Positions 40,614 through 52,400 of a DNA stretch of 64,000 nucleotides are shown here, in pieces (position 1 is the first letter of the stretch; each line of letters opens with the position of its first letter). Origin of the DNA: a virus; the IMG/VR virus record IMGVR_UViG_3300043467_000250, positions 1-64,000 of that record. One strand, written 5' to 3'. The translations under genes and the position numbers were made by a program. The notes beneath the pieces were generated by a model. It had not been told where the DNA came from. It worked only from the letters and a program-made list of their open reading frames with translations, and made no database searches.

Positions 40614-42731
40614 TTAGAAAGCTGGTGGTCCAGATCTTATAATATAATTCATTGCCAAGAAAGGATTCATTAAACCTACTGGTGTTGCTAGTGTTACTCC
40701 CACGGCTTTTTTTACTCCGCCGCTGTCTTTGAGATATTGTGCCTGACCTGGGGCTGTTGGGCCAGGTCCGGAAGTGGCTAACGGATCGAGTGTTGTTGTA
40801 AGTGCAACTGCAGAATAGTCTTGAGTGGGAGTTGACAGTGTATGACTGTGTTCTGGTAGGTTCGGCAATGTCAACGCTACAGAACTTTGTCCTGCTGACC
40901 CCCCAAGTATTGTGGCCTGCACATCCGGAACTCGGCCTGCAACGCCGCCGCCAGCATCTACATAAGGACCTGCAATAGTCGGCACGGTGCCAGCATTATC
41001 CATATTATCCTTACCAAGTGCAAATCTACCTCTAAGATCAGGTAATCTAAATGTGTTTACTCCTAGTAATGGTGTGGCTCCATTATATACATTGCCGATC
41101 ACATCAAACAGATCTGTAAACTTTACCCTTTCAATTTCTGAACCGTCACAAAACAAGTAACCATCAGGAGCAGTAATACCTGCATACGGCAGAATAGCTC
41201 CTATCGGCACTGCTAGATCACCAAGAAACACTTCTCTGGTTTGTTTAAGAAGACCAGAACTAGCTAGAGTGCTTTCACTAGGTCTGTAGGTTAAAATAAA
41301 ATCGCCTTTTTTGCCACGATTAGGCACCGGAGTTTCTTTACCTGCAATAATATTTGCTGTGAGTGTGGCATTAAGAATTTTAGTAGAACTGCCTACTTGC
41401 CCGTCAAATTGCACAGCCGGTGAAATCACATCACCTGCTAATTGAAAACTAGTAATTGTGCTGAGAGATGTCGCAGTGTTAGCATTGCCACTGATGTTTC
41501 CGTCAAGCACTCCTTGTATAGTATCTGCGATGATTGTTTTGGCACGTATATTATTGAAGCGTCTTGTTGCAGTGCCTATATCATATGTGTTTGTAATTTT
41601 TGGTAATATAAACGCAGTTTGCAGTGGACCGGTAACATCGATGCCGTCGCCGACAATTATGTTTTTTGCAACTGCAATTCCACCTTGAGTAACAATACTG
41701 CCGTTATTTAAATTGGTGCTGGCTAAGCTACTGGTAGTAAAAAAAGAACCTGTGATTTTTGCATTGCCTTGAATGTCTAACGCTTCTAGTGGATTGCTTT
41801 GATTTATACCAACTTTGTTGTCAACAATTCTTAAAACCGTTGCTGGAATACCGTTGCGATTTGTCTGTAGATCTATAGAACTGCCTGCAGCAGAGTTATA
41901 GATATTACTAGATGTTGTTGTAGCTGATAACTTGAATGTCTCATCAGCACCTATAGAGATACCGTTATTGTTTTTGATCTTTATTTCAAAATTAGTGGTG
42001 TTGATGGTATCTGATCTAAGGAATGTTCCCGCAGCTTTTTCTACTCCCCCTACTAACAATGCTTGAGCATTTCTTGCTGTGCCATTTAGCACAGGTAAAA
42101 ATCCCCCTACAAAATTTGCAATTTCACCTGACGTTGCAGGAGCACTGATGTTGATGCCTGATTTTATCAGAGCAAATCCAGTGATCAAAGTCTTCGGTGT
42201 AAAACTGTCTTTGGAAAAAATAATTACAGGAATATCTGCAATATAAAATGTTAAAATAAATCTATCTAAGTTATCAGAATCTGATATTTTTTCTATAACC
42301 GGTCCATATCTCAAGCCACCAACTGAACTCTCAACCGGCCCAACTAATATCCATCGTGTGCCTGTGAATATCCGTAGTTGTTGATTGGTAGTGTCTACCC
42401 ATAATTCTCCTACTTTACTAGTTTCTACTGAAGGTTGACTAACTCCTTTTTGTATTCCGGATGCTGCTTTCCATGCAGTATTATCCCATATTTTTAGGGT
42501 TTGTGTTCCACTTGTACTATCATACCAAAGCTGTCCTTCTACAGGGTTAACTGGTTGACTAGTAGATGCAAAATTTTCTAGCAGTGATAAAAAATTCTCT
42601 GCGATAATCTGACCGTAGCCGGTAACATTACGACCTGGAAATTTGAGACTAGTGTCTGTACTAGAAGTATTATCAAACACCGTGATAGGACTTTTGTTTT
42701 CTTTATCTGTAAAATTAACTATGTATGGCAT
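40614..42731 (-). CDS. tail fibre protein with tail collar domain, paralogue 4
   Basis: 705 residues. N-terminal module LKFPGRNVTGYGQIIAENFLSLLENFAS, GQLWYDS, LWVDTTNQQLRIF. Near residues 520-610 it has a phage tail collar domain: VPIGAILPYAGITAPDGYLFCDG, then NTFRLPDLRGRFALG. Such a domain is seen in short tail fibres such as T4 gp12. The tip has Gly/Pro-rich strands with a LPEHSHTL motif. It is the first of the four paralogues in transcription order, next to the structural gene at 42734-43384. Confidence 0.85.
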   Translation of the reverse strand: MPYIVNFTDKENKSPITVFDNTSSTDTSLKFPGRNVTGYGQIIAENFLSLLENFASTSQPVNPVEGQLWYDSTSGTQTLKIWDNTAWKAASGIQKGVSQPSVETSKVGELWVDTTNQQLRIFTGTRWILVGPVESSVGGLRYGPVIEKISDSDNLDRFILTFYIADIPVIIFSKDSFTPKTLITGFALIKSGINISAPATSGEIANFVGGFLPVLNGTARNAQALLVGGVEKAAGTFLRSDTINTTNFEIKIKNNNGISIGADETFKLSATTTSSNIYNSAAGSSIDLQTNRNGIPATVLRIVDNKVGINQSNPLEALDIQGNAKITGSFFTTSSLASTNLNNGSIVTQGGIAVAKNIIVGDGIDVTGPLQTAFILPKITNTYDIGTATRRFNNIRAKTIIADTIQGVLDGNISGNANTATSLSTITSFQLAGDVISPAVQFDGQVGSSTKILNATLTANIIAGKETPVPNRGKKGDFILTYRPSESTLASSGLLKQTREVFLGDLAVPIGAILPYAGITAPDGYLFCDGSEIERVKFTDLFDVIGNVYNGATPLLGVNTFRLPDLRGRFALGKDNMDNAGTVPTIAGPYVDAGGGVAGRVPDVQATILGGSAGQSSVALTLPNLPEHSHTLSTPTQDYSAVALTTTLDPLATSGPGPTAPGQAQYLKDSGGVKKAVGVTLATPVGLMNPFLAMNYIIRSGPPAF

Positions 42732-42733
42732 GA

Positions 42734-43384
42734 TTATATCTCAGTGAATCCGGTTAAACTCTGCACACGGATAGTGTAGTCAATCTGTAACAGTCTGTTA
42801 AGACTTTTCTGCACAGGGTGAAACACCACATGTGTTAATAGTTTTCCCTCAGCACCGTTTTGGCCGATGCTTTTTAATCCTAATTCATCAAACACAAATT
42901 CACCATTCATGTCAACACTGTTGTCAAATGCTTCTTGTTCTAATGGTTCTCCATAATCTAACAAGCAGCTGATCACAATATCACTATAAGTCGCTCCGCT
43001 GATATGTCTAATTTCCATTTTATTTCTTACAGGATCTTGGTTTTCAATAGCATTTTGATCCACTACTTTTTGGTAGGTTTGATTATAGAGGCTAGAATTA
43101 ACACCAACAGTATTGGGTGTAAGATAAGTGATAAGACCTGTAGGATCGACTGTGGTTCCGCCTGTACCAAAAATCATCTGATATACTGTACCGTATCCTT
43201 GATTACTAAGACTGTTGACCATGGCCACACTCATATTTTCATAGTGAATAGCATTGCGTTTGTCTACAAAAATTTCTTTGGTCTCAGGATCGTGAATCTT
43301 GATATGACCTTCAAAATTAAATCCGCCCGTTTCGTTGGGTCGAGATTGTGTATTTTGAGCTGATTGATCTTGATTTTTAGGCAT
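42734..43384 (-). CDS. conserved virion structural protein
   Basis: 216 residues from ATG 43384, preceded by AAAGAGATAAAA; the ATG pair at 43408/43405 is an alternative but would leave almost no leader after the late-type promoter. After a Gln/Asn-rich start come FNFEGHIKIHDPETKEIFVDKRNAIHYENMS-like strands, a glycine-rich MIFGTGGTTVD turn and a Thr/Asn region. I associate this with a small structural protein of T4-like marine phages found near baseplate and fibre genes. It begins 28 bases after the giant protein's stop. Confidence 0.75.
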   Translation of the reverse strand: MPKNQDQSAQNTQSRPNETGGFNFEGHIKIHDPETKEIFVDKRNAIHYENMSVAMVNSLSNQGYGTVYQMIFGTGGTTVDPTGLITYLTPNTVGVNSSLYNQTYQKVVDQNAIENQDPVRNKMEIRHISGATYSDIVISCLLDYGEPLEQEAFDNSVDMNGEFVFDELGLKSIGQNGAEGKLLTHVVFHPVQKSLNRLLQIDYTIRVQSLTGFTEI

Positions 43385-43409
43385 TTTTATCTCTTTTTGT
43401 TCCATCATG

Positions 43410-43417
43410 TATTTATT
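43410..43417 (-). promoter_or_regulatory. late promoter variant AATAAATA
   Basis: On the - strand AATAAATA overlaps the stop of the giant gene and lies 25 bases before the ATG at 43384. It differs from the consensus at the first base. The spacing is the main support. Confidence 0.5.
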
Positions 43418-46400
43418 CAGGGATGTCAGTGGTCTTTTCCACAATGAATCTAGCCACCGGCGTCAAACTGTCTATTAGACTCACACCATCTGCTGCTGTA
43501 GTATTGCCCCTCGTATACCAAGTTTGTCCTAGTCGTTTAAGTACGGTAACCCTAGTTCCAGCAGGTAACGCAGCGGTTAATCTAATTTGCTGTGAAACAC
43601 CGTCCACACTAAACTCAGCTTCTTGTGTTTGATCTGCCTCAGGACTTGCCGCTCCATTAATTTCGGTGTATACATCCTGTGGATCTTTTTTTAATCTACG
43701 GCCTGCTGCAAAAACTTCAAGTTGGTCGCACGGTCCATAAGTTAGCGGAATAGATTTTCTATACCAGAGACCGCTTCGTGAGCCTTTTACAGGAGTAAAA
43801 TCCAATGGCCCAATCAGTAATGTGCTACCGTCGCTGGTAAAATCAATCCGCTGTTGTGTTTCATTGTAAGGAATCGTTTCACTATACCCTACATCAGCAA
43901 CCACAGTGTTTATAGCATATGTTTCTGCGATCGATGTTCCTTGCACTCCTCTACGCAGCTGGCTCAACACATTTCCTGTCTTCAACATATATTCAATGCG
44001 TTCGCCCTCAATGAATATAGTTCCTGGTAAATTTCTAGACATAATCGGATGCCCTAACAAACTAGCATCTGATACTTCTATGGTCGTATCAAAATATCTC
44101 AAAGGTTTTGTTAATTTGCATGATGCTTTTGAAAATCTGTTAAAGTGATATACATTTAACATGTCTTTATGGATTTCGTAAGCTGAGGGCAATTTAAAAA
44201 TATCATTTCCAAAAGTAATTATTTTGATATCATCGTCAAGTGTGGTCGTGACATTGAGGTACACCACTGCTCTTGGCAGGCTCACAAAGTAATCTTTTTC
44301 TTGTTGAAGTCTGATGCCGTTTAAGTATACCCATACATAACTGGCCGATATAGGAGATCTAGCCAATTGATAATTCACTTTGCCGCCTTTGATTTCATCT
44401 TGAATAATATCCATAGAAGGATATTCACCAAACCAAGTAACATTGATTGCAGGATATGTTGAATCGGATATTGTAGAATCTCCAGGAAATCCAAAATCAA
44501 ATTCACTGTCAATAATTACATTATTTCCTTGTATAAAATACTGTGCATTTAAATCGTTTTCAATTTTGATTTTATCGCCCAGTGATAGCTTTTCTGGTTT
44601 GATGATCAATTCCTTGGTAGGACCGTTGAATGTGTAATCAATCACAAACGTGCTGGGATCATCATTAATGTAAACTTTTAGATTAGAAGGTAATATGCTG
44701 CCTCCTGATTCAAACGGATCTACTCCAAGTATGAACTGATTATTAGTGCCGTCATATATTACGTAGTTAGTGTCTGGACCTCTAAGTAATTGCCCGTTGA
44801 CTTCCACAATCGCAGAACTTAGAGACGATCCTCTGGCTAATTCACTAAATCCATCGAGATCAAAACTGCGTGTGCTACCTTCGTAATAAAATGTCTGAGT
44901 ATTTACATTTACTAGGGACAGTCCTAATGAATCCACATCCGACGATGCTGCTAGACATGCTATTTTAATTACATCGCCAAGCTGAGGTTTTATTGCAAAT
45001 TCAACTAAAGTTTTTCCTACAGCATCTATGATATCTGTGCTGTTGCGGAAGCCTACATCAACTCGAGATCCATTTAGTGTAACAAATACACCACTAGTAG
45101 CATCATAGTCTGCATTGGTAAGAAATAATCCAGTAGTGCCATCTGCTATGTAACTTTGATAATCTAATATGCCGAGGCCGCCAATTCCTATGCTTAATAT
45201 TTCCACTAGTTCGCCTATTGCTGGGGCTGAAATAAAATTCACAGTTGCAGCTGAACGGTCTATGGTGTAGTGTTGATTCAACGCTTTTGCAGTGTTATCA
45301 ACATAAACAAATACTGAGGAGTTTTCTAAAACTGTCTGACCTATAGCAAACGCAGTGTCTTGACCATTGGAAATAGTAATCTTTGATTGTAACGCAGCTG
45401 CTCCGGATGTTTTGTTGTTATATACTTTTATCGAAACACTGTCTATTACTTGTCCTGGTATGTTTTCTTCAGGTGCCGGAACGTTATCTTTGTCAATGAA
45501 TGTTCCGCCCAAGATAGATATCTCTTCTGCAGTTTTGCCTGTAGCTGTGGCGTAAGCAGAACTTATAGCTGACAACGAGCCACCGCTGAGTTTGGTATCA
45601 AGTATATTATCATCTGTAATTACTACAGATCCATCACTGTCTGTAGGACGGAAAATAAGGATATCACCATCTTGAGTGCTGATATACGGGCCTATTAATA
45701 CTACAGCATTTACGCCATCACCTACAAACGTTGGCATTTCTGCTGCAGGATTAACACCTGTGCTTGAATCTTGTGCCGATGAGTAATTTTCATCATCTAT
45801 ACGCACAGTGATGTTTGTGTTTTTACGTTTGATATATATGTTGATTTGCTGTCCAGCTGCTGGTATATATGGTAACGTCACTGATCCGGTGCTTCCGTCC
45901 GCTACGTGATAATAATCTGAGCTGATCTCTACTGAATCCCAACTGTCGGTGAACCAAGGCAAGGCATCCCAACCACCGGTGACATCAAATGTCGTGCCTT
46001 GTATTCTCACTCCGCCAAAATCAATACCAGTCATGAGTTGATTTATTTCTTTGCCTGCCATTCCTGTTTTTGGGTTATAGGACTTTTCTATTCTATTTAC
46101 AGCATCCAATAACAAAATGTTCTTGTCATAAGTCACTATAATTTCATCATTTATAGTCGGAGCAGTATTAAATATCAGTTTTCCACGAAGCAAATTATAA
46201 CCACCGGTGGCTTGATAATACAGAGATACCTGATAGTCACTAGCTAACACAACTTGTGTTTTTTGCGTGGCAAATATTTTTCTAGTTACCTTGATTCGAG
46301 TTTTATCATTAGTCGGTGCATAATTTAAAAAGAATACAGCACTGCTGCCACCGGCAATAAATGTCTGTGTCTGCGAAAAATTTTCATAGATGCCGTTAGC

Positions 46401-49400
46401 TGAAAGTCTATCAAATTTCAAAGCAACATCAAACATACGAACTTGAGAATTTCCTATGATTGCAGTGGCTTTGGCCTGTACAGCAGTAGATGAATTTCCT
46501 CCTACCAATGTCACTGTCGGAGCTTTGATATATCCTGAACCTTGAGTTAACATTTGTATGCCTGCCACTTTACCATTCGAGATAAATGCTCTAGCAGTAG
46601 CGCCGGTGCCGTCTCCTTCTATCAAAACTCTAGGCGGAGTTAAATATTCTGTGCCCTGCTGATATACCTCTATAGCGGTGACTGCATAGCCTTTATTATC
46701 TGCCCACCATTTCCATGGATACTGTGATATTTCTAGTGATGATGCATTAACAGGATTGGCACGACCGTCAAAGATTGAATACGACGGTGGCAAATCAAAA
46801 TCGATCGCTGCCGATGCGTATGATTCTGGTTGATCATAACGGCTGATATACTCTCTAACTGTGGTTCTAAATGGTTTAACTTCGTTGATGTAATCTTGAT
46901 AACTTGATAAATTATCATTTTTGTAATTCGGTGGGCTTGCTAATGTGCCAATGTTATGCGTGGCATTTAGGAAACTGGTTTTAAACACCCAATCTACATA
47001 CTGTTGTTCGCTGAATACATGTCTTATTGAAGCAAAAAATAATTTGTTCCATTCTACTGCGTAATCACCTACAAAAATATTTTCTTTTACTGCTGCAAAA
47101 ATATTTCTAAGTTCTTGTGAATTTTCAATGTCATAGGTTGTGGTATCAAACGCCTGTGTATTATCGAATCCTACTCCAACTGCACTGGTGTTATATAGTA
47201 TAGAATCAAATTGTATTGTACCGTTTTGTCTACCGACCAATAGATACTTGTCTAAAAACGTTTGACCTATTTCTTGAGTTTTTTGGAATTTCGCCCAGCC
47301 GCCGGCAGCATATTCTTTGACTTTGATTATGTCACCAATCGTCACAAGGCTATCTACAACTTCATAAATGTTAGAATACTCTTTAACAACACGTTGAGTA
47401 TCATTATATCCGGATCTAAACCAATCCACTTTATTCCAATACTTGGTGGTGTCGTAAGCCTGTGACCTACTACGGAAATACGTCTTACGTAGATCGTCCC
47501 AAGAATATATACTCCAGAAATTATTTAAAGTTGCATCATTGTTTACTAAAACAGAAAAATATCTAACATCAACTTTGATGACACCGTAATTTTTACCGCG
47601 ATTGGTGACCACCACAGCTATTACTCTGCCTTGACCGTCAATGTGACACACTGCTGTGGCATTCAAACCATCTCCGGTAATAATCACCGGAGGGCCAATA
47701 TAGATTCCGGGCTGTTCTTGATCAAATAATTCTTTAGGCTTATATCCGTATCCCGGATCTATTATATCTATTGTGTCTAATTCACCGTTGATCAAATTAC
47801 CACGCAATACAGCACGTTTGGTATTAGTTGTTCCTACTGTCTGTAACTCTATTTCAGTGTCTACTGCAATGTCATAAAGATTCAACTTATCACTAGGAGC
47901 TGTATCAACTTTATTTAAATTAGTATATTCTATGGTTTCTGCAAAAGTTTCATTTAATAATATATCATTGATATATTCTATAACGATTTGCAATGCCAGC
48001 AACCTATCAACAAACATAGTCTGTCGAGGTCTATATTGTATACCATATTTTTGTTTAGCTGGAAGATCGATATCAGGAATTTTATTTCCTGCTATATCTG
48101 AACCAATAAGACTGTCAATCCATTTGTTTTCTAATTTTAAAGATGGTAAATTATCAGCCACGCCTTCTGTAAGTAGTTGATATTCGTTGTGAATTGGTCT
48201 TTGAGATTCTAAGCTGTTGCTAATTTGTAGATTCAACAACGCTGTATCAGACTGCATGATTGTTTTAAAATTATATGTGAGGAATTTGTTAGATTCTATC
48301 AATGCAACAAAAGCTAGATTTGATCCTGCTGGATTTGCAATTAATCCGGCCACATCAGCAGCTGATTTTGTTCGATCTGGCATATTAGATGGTGTCACAG
48401 CTTTGCTACGTACCCAATAATAATATAATGTTTCTGAGACAAGTCCAGTGGTTGGGCTAAAGAAAAATTTCACACTGTAAACATCATTGTTGGGATATAA
48501 TGGTTGTCCGCTAACTCCTTGAGCTAGTCCTGCATTAGTGTCTGCCAATGCTGCCCATTCGTTAGGCAATAACACAGTTTCGACCCACTCATACACATCT
48601 ATGCTCGAACCCACTGCCTGTTGATTCCAATTTCCTGTTTTGTAAGCAGAATCTTTTTGTTCTGCATATTGAAATTTTGCAGTGCTAGTATTCCACCATA
48701 ATTTTCCTACATTTTTTTCTAACCAGTTTATTGTGGAATCTACTACTACTTCAGCAGTTCCTATTGAATACACTGCAGGATCATATGGAGTTTTGTATTT
48801 TATTTCTTGCTCAGCTATATTAAGAATTTTTCCTCTAGCTGCATCGACGAAATCTATGTCTTGTATTTTTACATTGTTTACATTGTCATAAAGTTCAATT
48901 TTTTTAATTTTTCTTAAATCTACCAATGGTCGTTGGCTTGTAAGCACAGTCCAACTTGCATCTGCACTAGCTGTGAACAGACGTGCTATGCCTTGATATG
49001 CTTTGGTAGATGTGTTTTTATAATAAGGTGATCCTACTAGTATTTTTGAACCTATACAGTCTATGCTGTGTCCAAATGATTCGTCTGTCTGTAGATCGCT
49101 GTCTAGTTTTTCTGTAAGAAAGAATATTTGATCTTTGTTGTCAAACACATAGACACCACCAGTAAATCCTTGATCAATATAAAATCTTGTTCTTGCATTA
49201 TCAAATGTTGTGCCTTCTAGTAGATCAAAATTGATAGAGAAAGGTGTTTTTGTATTTCTAGCACCGACTGCTATTTTAGAACTGTCTGGACTCACTGATA
49301 CGGCAAAACCAAAATATTCATCAGCATAGATTTCATAACTTTGCAGACGCTGTTTTACTCGGAATTCAGTTGTTGATTGATCTAATTCTAACACATATAC

Positions 49401-52400
49401 TGCACCTTGATCTTGATAGTTTACATCTGACCTAGGACTAGAAACTACTAGTGTATTTCCATTGGCATCTAAATCCATGGCAAATCCAAACTGATCCCCA
49501 GTACTAATCACCAACCCAGAATCTATGTCGGTGAACGACGACAGTGTGCCAGCATTGATCATTTGAACAAATTCATAGGAATCGTATGCAGTTTTTTTAT
49601 ATACAAAAATCTTACCGCTAGGTGTAGTAGTGCTGTCTCCTACCTGATGCCAATTAACACTAGCAGATGGATCTTCATTATAGCTACGATACGTGCTGTC
49701 TGTACTGTCAAATGTGTTACCTAATTGATAATATTGATATGCTGTGCCAGGTGATCCTTGAAATCTTACAGTCTCTCCTTCAACATATTCAACGTCTGGT
49801 CTCCATAGTCCTCGATAGTTTGCAAAATATTGTCCATCGCTGTTTGGAGCACCTATAACTAAAATATTTCCATCGCCACTCATGGCCATAGAAAAACCAA
49901 ACTGATCTCCTTGCTTGACTAGTTCTGCTTTCTGAGTGTTAGTTAACAGTCCAGTGGTTGTAAACTCCTGTGTGGAACCATCATCTTCCACAGAGATATT
50001 TGTTGGTAGAGAGCAGTGTGTTGATATGTCGCTAACTTTCAGCCAATTCTGTGAATCAAGAGTGATAGTGCTTCCATCTGATGTTGATCCGTCTAGACTC
50101 TGCCATAAATTGCCACGTGCTGTTTCTAAGATAGGATCTTGTGCTGCTTGCCATACTATGTCACCTTGCTTGTAGGAATCGGATAGATTGTATATGCCTT
50201 TATACAAAGGATTTTCCATATGTATCCACTCTGTTCCTGTGCCTTTGATGAGATATACCCTGCCTGTGTTGTTGTAAGATCCTACAGCAGATACTGCCAA
50301 ATAGTATTCAGATCCGTTTACGCCAATGGCAATTTCAGAACCAAATTTTTCATTGTCAGCGGGTCTAGGAGACACAAATGCTGAGACATTGACATACCTG
50401 CCGCCGACAAATTCATAGATAGCAACCATGCCCTGCTGATAGTATCCAAAATCGCTTGCTGATGTCTGTGCAGGAATGACTGTGGTATGGGGGATCCAGT
50501 CATCTGAATTTACAGCTATTTCCGAACTACCGTCAACGACTGCTGTGTTAGCGTTCAGAGCTCGATACAATCTACCGCCATATACGACAATATCATCCTG
50601 TGCATAAAACACATCTACTGCCCAAGCACCTCGAAATCTACTGGTCACTCCGCTGGCTGTAGGAGCACCTATTACAAGATATTTGCCGTCCGGACTAACT
50701 GCTATCTTGTCGCCAAACGATCCTAACGCTGTTTCAAAGAAACCAACTGGCGGTGCTATGATTTGTTTTAACGAAAGGCCTGTATCAGTTTCCACATATA
50801 CATTTACAAAACCTGACTGAGGAATAGCAACAATAGTATGTTTATTAGCATTGTCATATATGACCTTAGTGCCTAAGCCTAATGGATTAGATATCCCAAT
50901 ACTGTCTATATTTTTTGCAGAATAAGTTTTATTCTTTTCAATAACTTCCCATTGATCATTTTTATTATTATCAACAAAGACCAAAGATTTGTTTTTTAAC
51001 AGTGCTGCGGCCTGTTGATCAATATTAGAATAATCAAAAAATCTAGCAACGGTTAGTAACTGCAGATTAGCTGTGGTACTTGTGTCTATCTCAGGATCAT
51101 CTATATCTGCGTTTACTGTGATTGTTATGGTTGTGTTTGTTACTGCACTGATCTTGAAAAATCCTTGCAGATTTGCAATTTCACGAATACCTATGTAGTC
51201 ATCAACTGATATAACGTGTGGACGATTTAGTGTTAGTATCACTATGGTATCGTCTGGTCTGGCTACTGCCACTACATAAAGCAGCGAAGATTCATTTACT
51301 CGTAGAACTTGCCACGAATCTTGATAAAACGTCACCCAGATGTGATCATTTTCGTTAACTGTATCGATGGCTAAGGTAGTTAAATCATCCAAGGTTCGAA
51401 TAGTATGTTGATACTGACCGGCACTTACGTAACCAGCTGTGAACAACGGCTCAGTCTGTGTCGTAGTAGGTAAAAAATCCGCTGTGTAGGGCACAGGAGC
51501 AATAGTGAAATCGGTGGCAGTGATACGATAGAATGAATCTACAACTTGGGAATTCACTGAGAGATTAGAAATGTGCAGCTGAGGATTCAGTTTAAATTTA
51601 GCTTTTTCCAACTGTATTTCAACTTCTGTAAACTGGTCCGTGCCGCCAACTTGTCCTAGTCTAAATGCCCATTCTTCATTGAGAGTAACACTGCCTGCCG
51701 AAGATCTACTTAACTTATCAAATATCTTGGTTATGCTGTTTGCTGTACCTTTTTCTCTGATAAATCCTTGATATAGTTGAAATTGGCTCACAGAATCTTC
51801 TGCTAGATTTTGTAGATAATCTCGCTGTTGATATCCTATAGCGTGTCTAGCAAGTTCTCGTTGACTTTGATTTATACCTTGTGATGTAGTTTCAAAGTAG
51901 TCACTGAACTGATTTATTTTGTAATCAAAATTAGAAACCAGTTGTTTAACAGGAGTGGAATCTAATTTAGTCCACGTCGCATCGTTAAAGTTTTCCGAAC
52001 CTAATTGATTAACTAAACTAGTCCAACTATATGATTTGTAAGATACAATGTCTCCTAATTTGTAATCTTTGAACGGTTGCCAAACTTGTATATCGACATT
52101 GTCGAATAAAAATCCTGGACTGGTGTAATCTCCGTCCCAATCTACTGTACGGAAAGCCTGCATTTTTATGCGTCCTTGCCGGTATCCTGTGGTCTTGTCA
52201 TAGATGATATCATTAAATACGGTACGATCATCAAATACAGTTACATGCTCTTTGATAACATAATGTAACCGTGCGTAATATATACCGTCAGTGGTATTTG
52301 TTGTTTCTAATTTAAAATTCTGAAAACTTCTATTAACATTAATAAATCTAGGAGCCAATACTGTGCCATCGCCTTTAAGTATCTGGTAGTCATAGAATCC

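Noticed and set aside
32884-42731. Diversity-generating retroelement acting on the fibre genes
   Set aside because: No reverse transcriptase gene and no template/variable repeat pair was seen.
42734-43444. Longer start at 43444 for the structural gene after the giant protein
   Set aside because: It would overlap the end of the giant gene by 32 bases and precede the late-type promoter; ATG 43384 fits promoter and ribosome site better.
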